NCBI GenBank assembly: GCA_002385755.1 | Contig: DGED01000023.1 | Location: forward strand, 1 to 13,330 | DNA from: Caryophanales bacterium UBA3935 | GTDB lineage: Bacteria; Bacillota_I; Bacilli_A; ML615J-28; CAG-698 | Direction: 5' to 3' | Length of the DNA: 13,330 bases | Part shown: positions 7,092 to 13,330 of the stretch, piece by piece | How positions within the stretch are numbered: the first letter of the stretch is position 1 | Layout: every line of letters starts with the position of its first letter | Program-made: the position numbers and the translations under genes | The notes under the pieces: model-generated | What the model was told of the DNA's origin: nothing | The model's input: the letters and a program-made list of their open reading frames with translations, nothing else | Database searches by the model: none

Positions 7092-7598
7092 TTAGAACTT
7101 ATTATAATGAACGCGCGCCGGGTCAAACCGGTCCACGAAACGGTTGGCTGCTTTATCTTTCGGATAACCGACGGCGATTAAGGAAAAGACTTGAAAACGG
7201 TCGGGTACGTTTAAGATGCTCGCCAACGCTTCCATCCGCTCCTCCCGCGGGTAGACGCCGCACCAGCATGTCCCCAAGTCTAAATCGACGGCTTTGAGCA
7301 AAATATTCTGCGTCGCGGCCGACGCGTCCTGCGGGGCCATTAACGGCGCGGTAAGACTTTCGCTATCGATTAACACAATAATGGCAAGCGGCGCCTCCTT
7401 AAGCATTTGCACGTTTCGCGAAACCGTCGCGAGCGCCTGAAGCGTCTCTTCATCATCAACAACGATAAAATGCCAGGGTTGCTGATTTCGCGCGCTCGGG
7501 GCCTGCATGGCGGCGCGTAAAAGCAATTCCACTTTTTCCTTTTCAACCGGTTTATTTGAATAACTTCTCACGCTGCGGCGGATATTAATAATCTCCAT
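7092..7598 (-). CDS. nitroreductase-family FMN-dependent oxidoreductase
   Basis: The 168-residue protein begins with the nitroreductase signature IINIRRSVRSYSNKPV, where basic and serine residues contact the FMN phosphate. It continues with APSARNQQPWHFIVV, another FMN-contact segment typical of the family. The later AATQNILLKAVDLDLGTCWCG and the final VGYP segment also fit. Such enzymes are homodimers that use NAD(P)H to reduce nitro compounds, quinones or flavins; the natural substrate here cannot be read from sequence. The start has an AGGGAGG site 8 bases upstream. It lies 17 bases after polA and 1 base before mutM, so it is co-transcribed with repair genes. That position is unusual compared with Bacillus, where mutM directly follows polA. 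It could be linked to redox stress, but this is inference. Confidence 0.93.
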   Translation of the reverse strand: MEIINIRRSVRSYSNKPVEKEKVELLLRAAMQAPSARNQQPWHFIVVDDEETLQALATVSRNVQMLKEAPLAIIVLIDSESLTAPLMAPQDASAATQNILLKAVDLDLGTCWCGVYPREERMEALASILNVPDRFQVFSLIAVGYPKDKAANRFVDRFDPARVHYNKF

Positions 7599-7615
7599 TC
7601 GAAATGCCTCCCTTT

Positions 7616-10252
7616 TTATTTTGCTTCGGCCCAGTTTCGGCCGATATTGACCTCAGCCGTAAGTTTTACGTTTAAATCGATTGCTTCCGTCATTTCCTTT
7701 TGAACGAGAGCCTTTACGGCGTCTATCTCTTGAGGCGGGCAATCGAAAACCAATTCGTCGTGAACTTGAGCGATTAACACCGACTTAAGATTCATCTCCT
7801 TCAATTTTTTCGCTATCCTGACCATCGCGATTTTAATGATATCGGCGGCGCTGCCCTGAATCGGAGCGTTCATCGCTGTCCGCTCTCCGAATGCCCTGAT
7901 ATTGGCGTTGGGACTATTAATCTCGGGGATATAACGGCGACGGTTCAGGATGGTCCGCGTATATCCTTTTTCTTTCGCTTCTTCAATAATTCCGTCCAAA
8001 TAAGTTTTGACTTTGGAGAAATTTTCGAAGTACTTATTGATATAGACGTTTGCTTCCGACTGGCTAATATTGATCGCTTCGCTTAAGCCCCAGGCGCTCA
8101 TCCCGTAGATAATCCCAAAATTGATCGCCTTGGCTGTCCGGCGCATATCCTTGGTGACGTCGGGCAAATCAACATCAAAAATCTGGCTCGCGGTCAGCGC
8201 GTGAAAATCGATATCATCATTAAAGGCTGCGAGCATCTTTTCCTCCCCGGAAAGATGAGCCAAAATCCTGAGCTCGATTTGCGAGTAATCGGCGCTAAGA
8301 ATATAGCCGTCGGGAAAGCGCGATATAAACACTTCCCGGATTAATTGCCCTTCTTCGGTCCTGACCGGCATATTTTGAATATTCGGCTCGATTGAGGACA
8401 GGCGGCCGGTGACGGTCAAAGCCTGCCTGTAAAGCGGGTGGATATAATTTTTATCGTCAATTACCTCTTTTAAGCCGTTAACGTAAGTTGTAATCAATTT
8501 ATTATAAGCGCGGTATTCGAGTATATAACGGGCGATCGGATAATCGCTTTGCAGTTTTTCCAGGACATCGGAGTTTGTCGAGAAACCGGTTTTTGTCCGC
8601 TTTCCATGCGGTAAACGTAGTTTCTCAAACAAAATTTCGCCAAGTTGTTTCGGCGAGTTAATATTAAACCGTTCCCCGGCAACCTGATAAACCTTTTCGG
8701 CGCTCTCCTCCGCCTTAAGAGCAAACGCCCGGCCAATTTCATCGAGACGGTATATATCCAGAAGCAGTCCGCTCAACTCAATTTCCGCCAACACTTCGGA
8801 AAGATTCATCTCGATTCGATATAAGCCCGTGAGATTATTTCTTTCTATTTCCGCTATCAGCTCCGCTTCCAATTCCCTGATGAGTTCGCATTTATCAACG
8901 CTGTAGCGGGCATAAACTTCCGTGTCCGGTATTTTCATTTTCTTATTGGCGCCGTAAATATTATCGTAATACGGTATATCGTTAAAACGGAAATTATCGA
9001 CCGTCTTTTTAAAATCATCAGCGGCGAACGCCGGGTTAACCAAATAGGCTGCTAGCAATAAATCGAACTCGACATTAGCGATTTCGATGCCCGCCCTTTT
9101 TAAAACCGAATAAAGCGATTTGTAATCATAAGTTTTTTTCGCGCGCTTCCCGTCTTCCAAATAATTTTTAAGATCTTGGTTTTGAGCGACCACCGCGCCG
9201 GGGAAAAACAACCTCTTTTCGCCGACCACGACGCCCAAGCCCAAAAATTCACCGGTATAATAATTTGACGTGAAAATCTCCGGGATAATATATGCCTCGC
9301 CTTTGAGCAGCTCCTTGACGTCGGCGTTTGCTTCGGTTATTATCAGGGGCGGTTCGCTCTCGGCGACGGGTTTGTCTTTTTCCATTTGTTTTAAAAAGGA
9401 ATCAAATTCGAACTCGCGGAAAAACTCGAATAGAGCCTGAAAATCATATTTGGGGAATTTAAGCTCGTCCGCGGAAAAATCGACCTCAACGTCCAGTTTT
9501 AAAGTCGCGAGTTCCTTGCATCGGATCCCGACGTTCTTGTTTTCCTCCAAACGGGCGCGGACGCCGGCGGGGAGTTCGTCAACGTGGGCGATAATATTTT
9601 CCAGCGTCTGATACCGCTCAAGCAATTGCAGGGCGGTTTTCGGGCCGATGCCTTTAATCCCCGGCAAATTATCGGAAGCGTCCCCGACCAAGCCTTTATA
9701 ATCGGCTACCTGCGCTGGCGTGATGCCCGTTTTTACTTGGAAGTTGTCGGCGTTATATTCGTCCAGTTCCCTGATTCCCTGTTTTGTAAGAAATACCTTG
9801 ACCCGGCCGTTAACCAATTGTAACAAATCGCGGTCGCCGGTAATAATCCTAATCTCATCAAAATCCCGGTAAAACTTCCGGGCGACGCTCGCTAACAAAT
9901 CGTCGGCTTCGTACATATCGCTTTCTTCTCTTTTGACATTCATTATGTCGAGATATTGCTTGATATAGGGTATTTGCGTTCTAAGCTCGTCGGGAAGCGG
10001 CTTTCGCGTCGCCTTATATTCGTCGTATGACTGATGGCGGAATGTCTGGCTTCCGGCGTCGAACGCGACGAAAACATAATCAACGTCCTCAATCAAGCGC
10101 CGGTGAAGCATCGAGCAAAAACCATATAAAGCGTTGGTATATCTCCCGTCCGTGGTGCGCATCATCGCCCCGGTTCTATAATCAATGGTGGCGTAATACG
10201 CCCTAAACATTAGACTGTTGCCGTCAATCAAATACAATATTTTCTTGTCCAT
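7616..10252 (-). CDS. polA: DNA polymerase I (proofreading domain degenerate)
   Basis: It fills gaps and removes RNA primers in repair and lagging-strand processing. The 878-residue protein has all three Pol I modules. The 5' nuclease (1-290) carries EADD (115-118), TGDRD (138-142), GDASDN (190-195) and a helix-hairpin-helix near 197-210. The 3'-5' exonuclease-like region (about 310-480) lacks the D-x-E first motif (around 320-327 reads AYIIPEIF), so proofreading is almost certainly lost, as in Bacillus and Geobacillus Pol I. The polymerase domain is intact: motif A SADYSQIELR with D655, motif B RRTAKAINFGIIYG (704-717) with Phe at the sugar-selectivity site, and motif C VHDE (830-833). A GGGTGG ribosome site precedes the ATG by 4 bases. 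It is the first gene of the minus-strand run ending with dnaI and is divergent from the VanY-like gene, 45 bases away. Confidence 0.98.
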   Translation of the reverse strand: MDKKILYLIDGNSLMFRAYYATIDYRTGAMMRTTDGRYTNALYGFCSMLHRRLIEDVDYVFVAFDAGSQTFRHQSYDEYKATRKPLPDELRTQIPYIKQYLDIMNVKREESDMYEADDLLASVARKFYRDFDEIRIITGDRDLLQLVNGRVKVFLTKQGIRELDEYNADNFQVKTGITPAQVADYKGLVGDASDNLPGIKGIGPKTALQLLERYQTLENIIAHVDELPAGVRARLEENKNVGIRCKELATLKLDVEVDFSADELKFPKYDFQALFEFFREFEFDSFLKQMEKDKPVAESEPPLIITEANADVKELLKGEAYIIPEIFTSNYYTGEFLGLGVVVGEKRLFFPGAVVAQNQDLKNYLEDGKRAKKTYDYKSLYSVLKRAGIEIANVEFDLLLAAYLVNPAFAADDFKKTVDNFRFNDIPYYDNIYGANKKMKIPDTEVYARYSVDKCELIRELEAELIAEIERNNLTGLYRIEMNLSEVLAEIELSGLLLDIYRLDEIGRAFALKAEESAEKVYQVAGERFNINSPKQLGEILFEKLRLPHGKRTKTGFSTNSDVLEKLQSDYPIARYILEYRAYNKLITTYVNGLKEVIDDKNYIHPLYRQALTVTGRLSSIEPNIQNMPVRTEEGQLIREVFISRFPDGYILSADYSQIELRILAHLSGEEKMLAAFNDDIDFHALTASQIFDVDLPDVTKDMRRTAKAINFGIIYGMSAWGLSEAINISQSEANVYINKYFENFSKVKTYLDGIIEEAKEKGYTRTILNRRRYIPEINSPNANIRAFGERTAMNAPIQGSAADIIKIAMVRIAKKLKEMNLKSVLIAQVHDELVFDCPPQEIDAVKALVQKEMTEAIDLNVKLTAEVNIGRNWAEAK

Positions 10253-10274
10253 TTAACCACCCGTATCTAAAAGT

Positions 10275-10283
10275 ATTGTATCA
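10275..10283 (-). promoter_or_regulatory. extended -10 promoter of polA
   Basis: TGATACAAT (10283-10275) is an extended -10 (TGnTACAAT) placed about 22 bases before the polA ATG. At 17-18 bases upstream the -35 is poor (GTCATT or TGTCAT), which the TG extension can compensate for. Start would be near 10268, leaving a leader of about 16 bases with the GGGTGG site. It is the only promoter-like signal I see for the polA-dnaI run. Confidence 0.65.
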
Positions 10284-10297
10284 CAAAATCGAAAAAA

Positions 10298-11218
10298 ATG
10301 ACATATAAATTTACTTTTTCCACAAATAATAACACTATGACAGGAAAATACTATTTGACCGTTATAATCCTCTTAATATTTGTCCTTTTTGGCGTTTATC
10401 CGGCGGGAAGGAAAGCGGATCGGGAAACATTAAATTTGGAGGAATATTTCTCGCCAGAGGAGATGGATTTCATCAAAGCGAACGGCATTAAATCCCGCGA
10501 TTTAGAGCCTTATTTGAAATATCAAAAATTCAACGTTTTTAAGTATTACCAATACCGGGAGGCAAGGGAAAAGTATAATTTTTCATATCTTGAGAGTCTT
10601 AATTATGTTAACAATCCGAACTATTACCGTTTTTACCACAACCCGCAAAAAGCGCTCTTCGCCGGCGCTCCCCACATACTCGTAAACAAATGCTACTTCC
10701 TAAGCGAAGACTATGAGCCCGAAGGATTGGTAAACGCGCGGGAATACGAGATTGATTATATCGTCCGGGAGGGAGAAGAAATTTATCTCAAAAAGGAGGT
10801 TCTCGATTCGTATCAAAAAATGTATGACGCGGCGAAAGCGGCCGGAATTGAGTTAATGATTTTTTCCGGCTACCGCGACTACGAAAAACAAAGCGTTTTA
10901 TATTATCAAGTATATAATCAGGATGACTCGATCAGCGCCCGCCCCGGTTTTTCCGAACATCAGACCGGTCTCGCGCTCGATATCAGCCGCCCCGGCGACG
11001 GCCTTACGCTGCTCTTTGAACAATCCCCCTCTTTTGCTTGGCTTATGGCTAACGGTCATAAATATGGTTTTATCCTCCGCTTCCCTCCGGGCAAAGAAAG
11101 CATCACCGGTTATTCGTACGAACCCTGGCATTTCCGTTATGTCGGAGCTATCGCCGCAGAAATCCGTGAAAAAAACTTAACGCTTGAAGAATATATCTTT
11201 TCCAATATGGAAATATGA
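10298..11218 (+). CDS. VanY-like D-alanyl-D-alanine carboxypeptidase, membrane-anchored
   Basis: This is a zinc D,D-carboxypeptidase (peptidase M15B) that trims the terminal D-Ala from peptidoglycan precursors outside the membrane. A hydrophobic segment at about 18-35, preceded by a lysine, is a signal anchor. A linker (40-145) has the N-terminal region common in Bacillota VanY-like proteins, ending ILVNKCYFLSEDYEPEGLV. The catalytic domain shows FSGYRDYEKQ (189-198), SEHQTGLALD with zinc ligands H221 and D228, and YEPWHFRYVG with catalytic E275 and ligand H278. Vancomycin resistance should not be inferred: there are no vanH, vanA or vanX genes, and such proteins usually serve in normal wall turnover. 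The start is uncertain: neither the ATG at 10298 nor the one at 10337 has a ribosome site. The 10337 start gives the more typical signal sequence (MTGKYYLTVIILL). Confidence 0.93.
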   Translation: MTYKFTFSTNNNTMTGKYYLTVIILLIFVLFGVYPAGRKADRETLNLEEYFSPEEMDFIKANGIKSRDLEPYLKYQKFNVFKYYQYREAREKYNFSYLESLNYVNNPNYYRFYHNPQKALFAGAPHILVNKCYFLSEDYEPEGLVNAREYEIDYIVREGEEIYLKKEVLDSYQKMYDAAKAAGIELMIFSGYRDYEKQSVLYYQVYNQDDSISARPGFSEHQTGLALDISRPGDGLTLLFEQSPSFAWLMANGHKYGFILRFPPGKESITGYSYEPWHFRYVGAIAAEIREKNLTLEEYIFSNMEI

Positions 11219-11229
11219 ATTCACTCATT

Positions 11230-11235
11230 TATAAT
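11230..11235 (+). promoter_or_regulatory. possible -10 element for the Pro-Tyr repeat gene
   Basis: A perfect TATAAT lies 40 bases before the ATG of the small gene and just after the VanY-like stop. No good -35 exists 16-18 bases upstream and there is no TG extension, so it is only a candidate. No terminator separates the two genes, so read-through is equally possible. Confidence 0.35.
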
Positions 11236-11269
11236 TCCAACATAAAATAATTATGAAGGAGGGAAAAGA

Positions 11270-11527
11270 ATGAACTTCAATTATACCGATCCTTATGCCA
11301 ATCAATGGGTTCCCGGGGATTACCGCAACGATTCTTTGCATACCGGCGACGAGAGATTAATCCCCTTTTTAACCGGGGCTTTAATTACCGCGCCTTTATG
11401 GGGCGCCGGCAGATATCCCGCCTATATCCCGTATCCTTACCCGTACCCCTATCCGTATCCTTATCCGTACTACGGGTATCCGGGCCGTTATCCCCGTTAC
11501 CCGCGCCGCCGGCGTTATTATTACTAA
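11270..11527 (+). CDS. small Pro-Tyr-repeat protein of unknown function
   Basis: The 85-residue protein is not one I can assign to a named family. A polar N-terminus (1-29) is followed by a short hydrophobic stretch (about 30-46, RLIPFLTGALITAPLWG). Seven consecutive Pro-Tyr pairs (residues 54-67) come next, then a Tyr/Arg/Pro/Gly tail ending RRRRYYY. The gene is clearly expressed in principle: AAGGAGGG lies 6 bases upstream and a hairpin terminator begins at its stop codon. Pro and Tyr codons vary within the repeat (CCG, CCT, CCC; TAT, TAC), which argues for selection on the protein. Short Tyr/Pro-rich proteins with a hydrophobic patch occur as coat, surface or membrane-associated proteins in Bacillota; that is a resemblance in composition only. 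It has no cysteine and no export signal of standard form. Confidence 0.78.
   Translation: MNFNYTDPYANQWVPGDYRNDSLHTGDERLIPFLTGALITAPLWGAGRYPAYIPYPYPYPYPYPYPYYGYPGRYPRYPRRRRYYY
11429..11470 (+). repeat. in-gene tandem repeat encoding seven Pro-Tyr pairs
   Basis: Inside the small gene, the sequence repeats with a 6-base coding unit and a near-perfect 12-base period (CCGTATCCTTAC and variants, 3.5 copies). It codes for residues 54-67. Third-position changes interrupt the repeat, but the protein repeat is exact. Confidence 0.85.
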
Positions 11528-11555
11528 AAGAGAGAGATTCTCTCTTTTTTTATTT
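11526..11555 (+). terminator. intrinsic terminator after the Pro-Tyr repeat gene
   Basis: AAAAGAGAGA pairs perfectly with TCTCTCTTTT across a GAT loop, followed by more T residues. The stem overlaps the stop codon. It is AU-rich at the base, so of moderate strength. Confidence 0.75.
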
Positions 11556-11581
11556 GTATAAAAGGGACGATGTGGTATAAT
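11554..11581 (+). promoter_or_regulatory. promoter of the membrane-anchored 155-residue protein gene
   Basis: TATAAT (11576-11581) carries a TG extension (TGGTATAAT), and TTGTAT (11554-11559) lies 16 bases upstream as a partial -35. It sits right after the preceding terminator and about 43 bases before the next ATG, so the 155-residue gene probably has its own transcript. Confidence 0.75.
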
Positions 11582-11623
11582 AATCATGGTCAAAAATACT
11601 AAAAAGTAATAGCGAGGTATCAT

Positions 11624-12091
11624 ATGGATAGAAAAAAATTAACTACAATCATTTTAATCGCCTTTGCGGTGGTCGTCGTGTTCGTTATTGGCGCGTTTAC
11701 CGTTCATCTCTTCACCAATTCCAAAACATATAAATGCTACCATTATGAAGAAGCATTCTCTTATGCGAACGAGGATGATGCCCAAATCGTAGATCATATT
11801 CCGAATTATAAATATCTTAAACTTGAACTAAAAAAAGACAAAACTTTCAAGATGAAGCTCGCCGTTAAGGACGGTTCAGGCGTCACGGAAATAGTCGGCA
11901 CCTATTCCGATAAAAACGATAAAATCACTTTGAATTTTGTTGGGCAGCATGTAGAATTCCAATTTTTTGACTCGCTGGAATTCACCCGAGCGGGAAGGGA
12001 ACTGCGCTGCCGGCAAACGGCCACGAAAACTATTGGCGATACGGAAGTCACGATCACGATAACGCTGAAATTTAAAAAAACAATATTCTGA
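11624..12091 (+). CDS. membrane-anchored extracytoplasmic beta-rich protein, function unknown
   Basis: The 155-residue protein starts MDRKKLTT and enters one strong hydrophobic helix (about 9-30), typical of an uncleaved N-terminal anchor with the rest outside. There is no lipobox cysteine. The remainder (about 36-155) is rich in alternating strand patterns: YKYLKLELKKDKTFKMKL, a GTYSDKNDKITLNF turn, and a final run of Thr/Ile strands (TEVTITITLKFKK). This resembles lipocalin-like small barrel domains of Bacillota envelope proteins, where a G-x-Y/W-x(5)-D-x-I/L-x-L turn recurs; that is pattern reading, not a family match. Two cysteines (residues 38 and about 130) could form a disulfide. A GCGAGG-type site precedes the ATG. 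It has its own promoter and ends at a shared terminator. Confidence 0.8.
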   Translation: MDRKKLTTIILIAFAVVVVFVIGAFTVHLFTNSKTYKCYHYEEAFSYANEDDAQIVDHIPNYKYLKLELKKDKTFKMKLAVKDGSGVTEIVGTYSDKNDKITLNFVGQHVEFQFFDSLEFTRAGRELRCRQTATKTIGDTEVTITITLKFKKTIF

Positions 12092-12093
12092 TT

Positions 12094-12123
12094 AAAAACC
12101 GGGTTCCTCAAAACCCGGTTTTT
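12094..12123. terminator. bidirectional terminator between convergent genes
   Basis: A 12-base-pair perfect stem (AAAAACCGGGTT with AACCCGGTTTTT) closes a 6-base loop, with a T run on the plus side and A-rich flank giving a T run on the minus side. It serves the plus-strand 155-residue gene and, reading the other way, the minus-strand transporter gene, whose stop codon abuts it at 12126-12124. Confidence 0.9.
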
Positions 12124-13059
12124 TTATCTCGTGATATGTTTGGGACTATACAAGTATTTAAGGTTGTAGAGTTTTTGCCATAGGAGATTGATCATTACCG
12201 TGACCAAACCCCACTTAACCAGGTTAAAGGAACCAAAAACGATAATCGCTTCCTTTAACGGCATGTCCAGCTCATAAATAATCGGAAGATTAATGAAATA
12301 ATTGTAGAAAATCATAAACACCATGGTTATCAAGGTCCCGAGAATTGTCGATATCAACATTTTGTCGGCATTGGGTTGTTCATTTTCCTTAAGCTTAAAA
12401 AAGAAGATCGCAACGGGAAGGATGTAGGCGACGCTCGCGATAAAATTCACGAGTTGGTCAATCCCCAAAACAAGGGATGCTCCGAAAAGGCTAAAATGAA
12501 AAATAACCCGCAATACATTCGTCAACAAACATACTATAACCGCGCTTCCGAAACCAAACCAAAGCAACACCAGGATATAAATCAGGCCGCTAAATTCCAA
12601 CTTTAAAAAAGGATATCCAGGAATAATCGGAAACCCGAAAAAACGTAGCACATACGCCAATCCCGCCATCAATCCCAAAACGGTTATTTTGTAAACGGAA
12701 TACCGGCCCGTTTCGCTTTTTTTCCTCAAAAACGTGGCGACCGTGAGCGCCGCGTATAAGGCAAAAAAGAAACCGTAGACTAATATTTTCTTAAGCAGCG
12801 GTATTGCTTCTTCGACGCCCGATTCTATCAGACGCTTTTCTTCCAGATAAAAATAATAACGCACGCCAAGCAATACCAAGATAATTAAAAGCGTGTTTAG
12901 AATATGTATTTTAATATTAAGTCGCTTTTCTATTGCCCTTAGATTCGCAAAGACAACGAAAAAGACAACAATTATCGCCACAAAAACTAAAGTCAAAATT
13001 ACCGCCTCGAGGTTTTTTTTCAAAAGCTCAAGCAAATCTGTGAAAACATTTAAGAACAT
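12124..13059 (-). CDS. RibU-like ECF transporter substrate-binding (S) subunit with an N-terminal membrane extension
   Basis: It probably binds riboflavin at the membrane and works with a shared EcfA/EcfA'/EcfT energising module, which is not in this window. The C-terminal part (about 120-305) has the size and pattern of an S component, with six hydrophobic segments: GLMAGLAYVLRFFGFPII, then a P-x-F-L-K-L-E-F-S-G-L segment (150-159) matching the RibU loop, and WFGFGSAVIVCLLTNVLRVI. The preceding ~118 residues hold three more predicted helices (about 17-39, 52-70, 90-111) and are not part of ordinary RibU, which is about 190-200 residues. The start is firm: GGGAGG lies 5 bases upstream of the ATG. 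The FMN riboswitch directly upstream strongly supports riboflavin as the substrate. A different vitamin specificity remains possible from protein sequence alone. Confidence 0.88.
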   Translation of the reverse strand: MFLNVFTDLLELLKKNLEAVILTLVFVAIIVVFFVVFANLRAIEKRLNIKIHILNTLLIILVLLGVRYYFYLEEKRLIESGVEEAIPLLKKILVYGFFFALYAALTVATFLRKKSETGRYSVYKITVLGLMAGLAYVLRFFGFPIIPGYPFLKLEFSGLIYILVLLWFGFGSAVIVCLLTNVLRVIFHFSLFGASLVLGIDQLVNFIASVAYILPVAIFFFKLKENEQPNADKMLISTILGTLITMVFMIFYNYFINLPIIYELDMPLKEAIIVFGSFNLVKWGLVTVMINLLWQKLYNLKYLYSPKHITR

Positions 13060-13101
13060 ATTAACCTCCCGTATATGAAAAATTGTCCCGGCTTTTTGAT
13101 T

Positions 13102-13130
13102 AAAAAAAGCCCATGAAATACTTCATGAGC
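13102..13130 (-). terminator. riboswitch-controlled terminator before the RibU-like gene
   Basis: GCTCATGAA pairs with TTTCATGGGC (with G-U) around a short loop and is followed by seven T residues. It lies between the FMN aptamer and the gene, 43 bases upstream of the ATG. It is the expected off-switch when FMN is bound; I did not define the antiterminator pairing. Confidence 0.88.
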
Positions 13131-13149
13131 AAAAAGTCCATCATTATGG

Positions 13150-13259
13150 ATTCTTCTCCCGTCTAGACTTTAACTATCGGTTCCGGAATTGCGCCGGATC
13201 ATGCCCGTGGGCTCGCGGACTATACCGCCGGTCGGGAATTTCACCCTGCCCTGAAGAAT
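13150..13259 (-). promoter_or_regulatory. FMN riboswitch (RFN element)
   Basis: On the minus strand the aptamer shows the RFN hallmarks in order: AGGGCAGGGTGAAATTCCCG, ACCGGCGGTATAGTCCGCGA, GCCC...GGGC, a CCGG hairpin and GACGGGAGAAGA. P1 is formed by ATTCTTC (13259-13253) with GAAGAAT (13156-13150). FMN binding would favour the downstream terminator and shut off the riboflavin uptake gene. Confidence 0.97.
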
Positions 13260-13271
13260 TTCATTAATAGT

Positions 13272-13300
13272 ATTATATATTTTTTTTATCCTTTTGTCAA
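13272..13300 (-). promoter_or_regulatory. sigma-A promoter of the RibU-like gene (perfect consensus)
   Basis: TTGACA (13300-13295) and TATAAT (13277-13272) are exactly 17 bases apart with an A-rich spacer. The transcript would start near 13265, just upstream of the FMN aptamer. The remaining bases to 13330 show nothing further. Confidence 0.93.
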
Positions 13301-13330
13301 TTAATGCAATCGTTTTATTTGGAGAACAAC

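Noticed and set aside
7091..7126. Upstream in-frame start for mutM
   Set aside because: It would bury the catalytic proline, which must directly follow the initiator methionine, and would overlap the nitroreductase end.
8494..8742. 82-codon open frame within polA, same strand
   Set aside because: It lies wholly inside the intact polA coding sequence in another frame, is Arg-rich as out-of-frame reading often is, and has no ribosome site.
10298..11218. Vancomycin resistance locus
   Set aside because: Only a VanY-like enzyme is present; no vanH/A/X or two-component genes are nearby, and such carboxypeptidases are common wall enzymes.
11429..11470. CRISPR-like or microsatellite array
   Set aside because: The unit is 6-12 bases without spacers and is in frame; it is a coding repeat.
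11305..11580. Alternative 91-codon frame over the Pro-Tyr gene
   Set aside because: It runs through the terminator and next promoter and lacks a ribosome site, whereas the 11270 frame has a strong one.
1..13330. Mobile element, prophage, defence system or tRNA genes
   Set aside because: No transposase, integrase, terminal repeats, defence-type domains or cloverleaf sequences were seen; gene content is mostly housekeeping.

Overview
The window looks like chromosome from an uncultured low-to-moderate GC Bacillota or Bacilli-like bacterium. The grounds are the gene set and order: polA, mutM, coaE, dnaB (DnaB/DnaD type), dnaI and thrS lie head to tail on the minus strand, as in Bacillus and relatives. 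The Gram-positive helicase loader pair DnaB/DnaI, a threonine T-box leader, an FMN-riboswitch-controlled ECF riboflavin transporter and strong AGGAGG ribosome binding sites agree with this. TGA is used as a stop (thrS, coaE, vanY-like gene), so this is not a mycoplasma-type genetic code. I cannot name a genus.

Layout. (1) Positions 10283 down to 3129, minus strand: one long, tightly packed run of polA, a nitroreductase, mutM, coaE, an unrecognised 122-residue protein, dnaB and dnaI. Gaps are 1 to 26 bases, plus one 4-base overlap, so this is very likely one operon for DNA repair and replication initiation, fired from an extended -10 promoter just before polA. (2) Positions 3113 down to 1, minus strand: a near-perfect sigma-A promoter, a threonine T-box riboswitch with its terminator, thrS, then an overlapping membrane-embedded M28-type metallopeptidase, whose end overlaps the start of a further gene cut by the window edge. 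(3) Positions 10298 to 12091, plus strand: a VanY-like D,D-carboxypeptidase, a small Pro-Tyr-repeat protein and a membrane-anchored beta-rich protein; these look like cell-envelope genes. (4) Positions 12124 to 13300, minus strand: a consensus promoter, an FMN riboswitch with terminator, and a RibU-like ECF substrate-binding subunit with an extra membrane domain at its N-terminus. It converges on the plus-strand block at a shared hairpin terminator.

Most of the window is conserved housekeeping sequence. I found no mobile element, CRISPR array, phage gene, tRNA or rRNA, and nothing I would call a new biological system. The items most worth a second look are the RibU N-terminal extension, the membrane hairpin inserted into the peptidase catalytic domain, the unknown protein between coaE and dnaB, the Pro-Tyr repeat protein, and a 9-base direct repeat flanking the thrS -10 element. 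No stretch over 300 bases lacks a gene. The two longest gaps (2835-3128 and 13060-13330) are filled by the T-box and FMN leaders.
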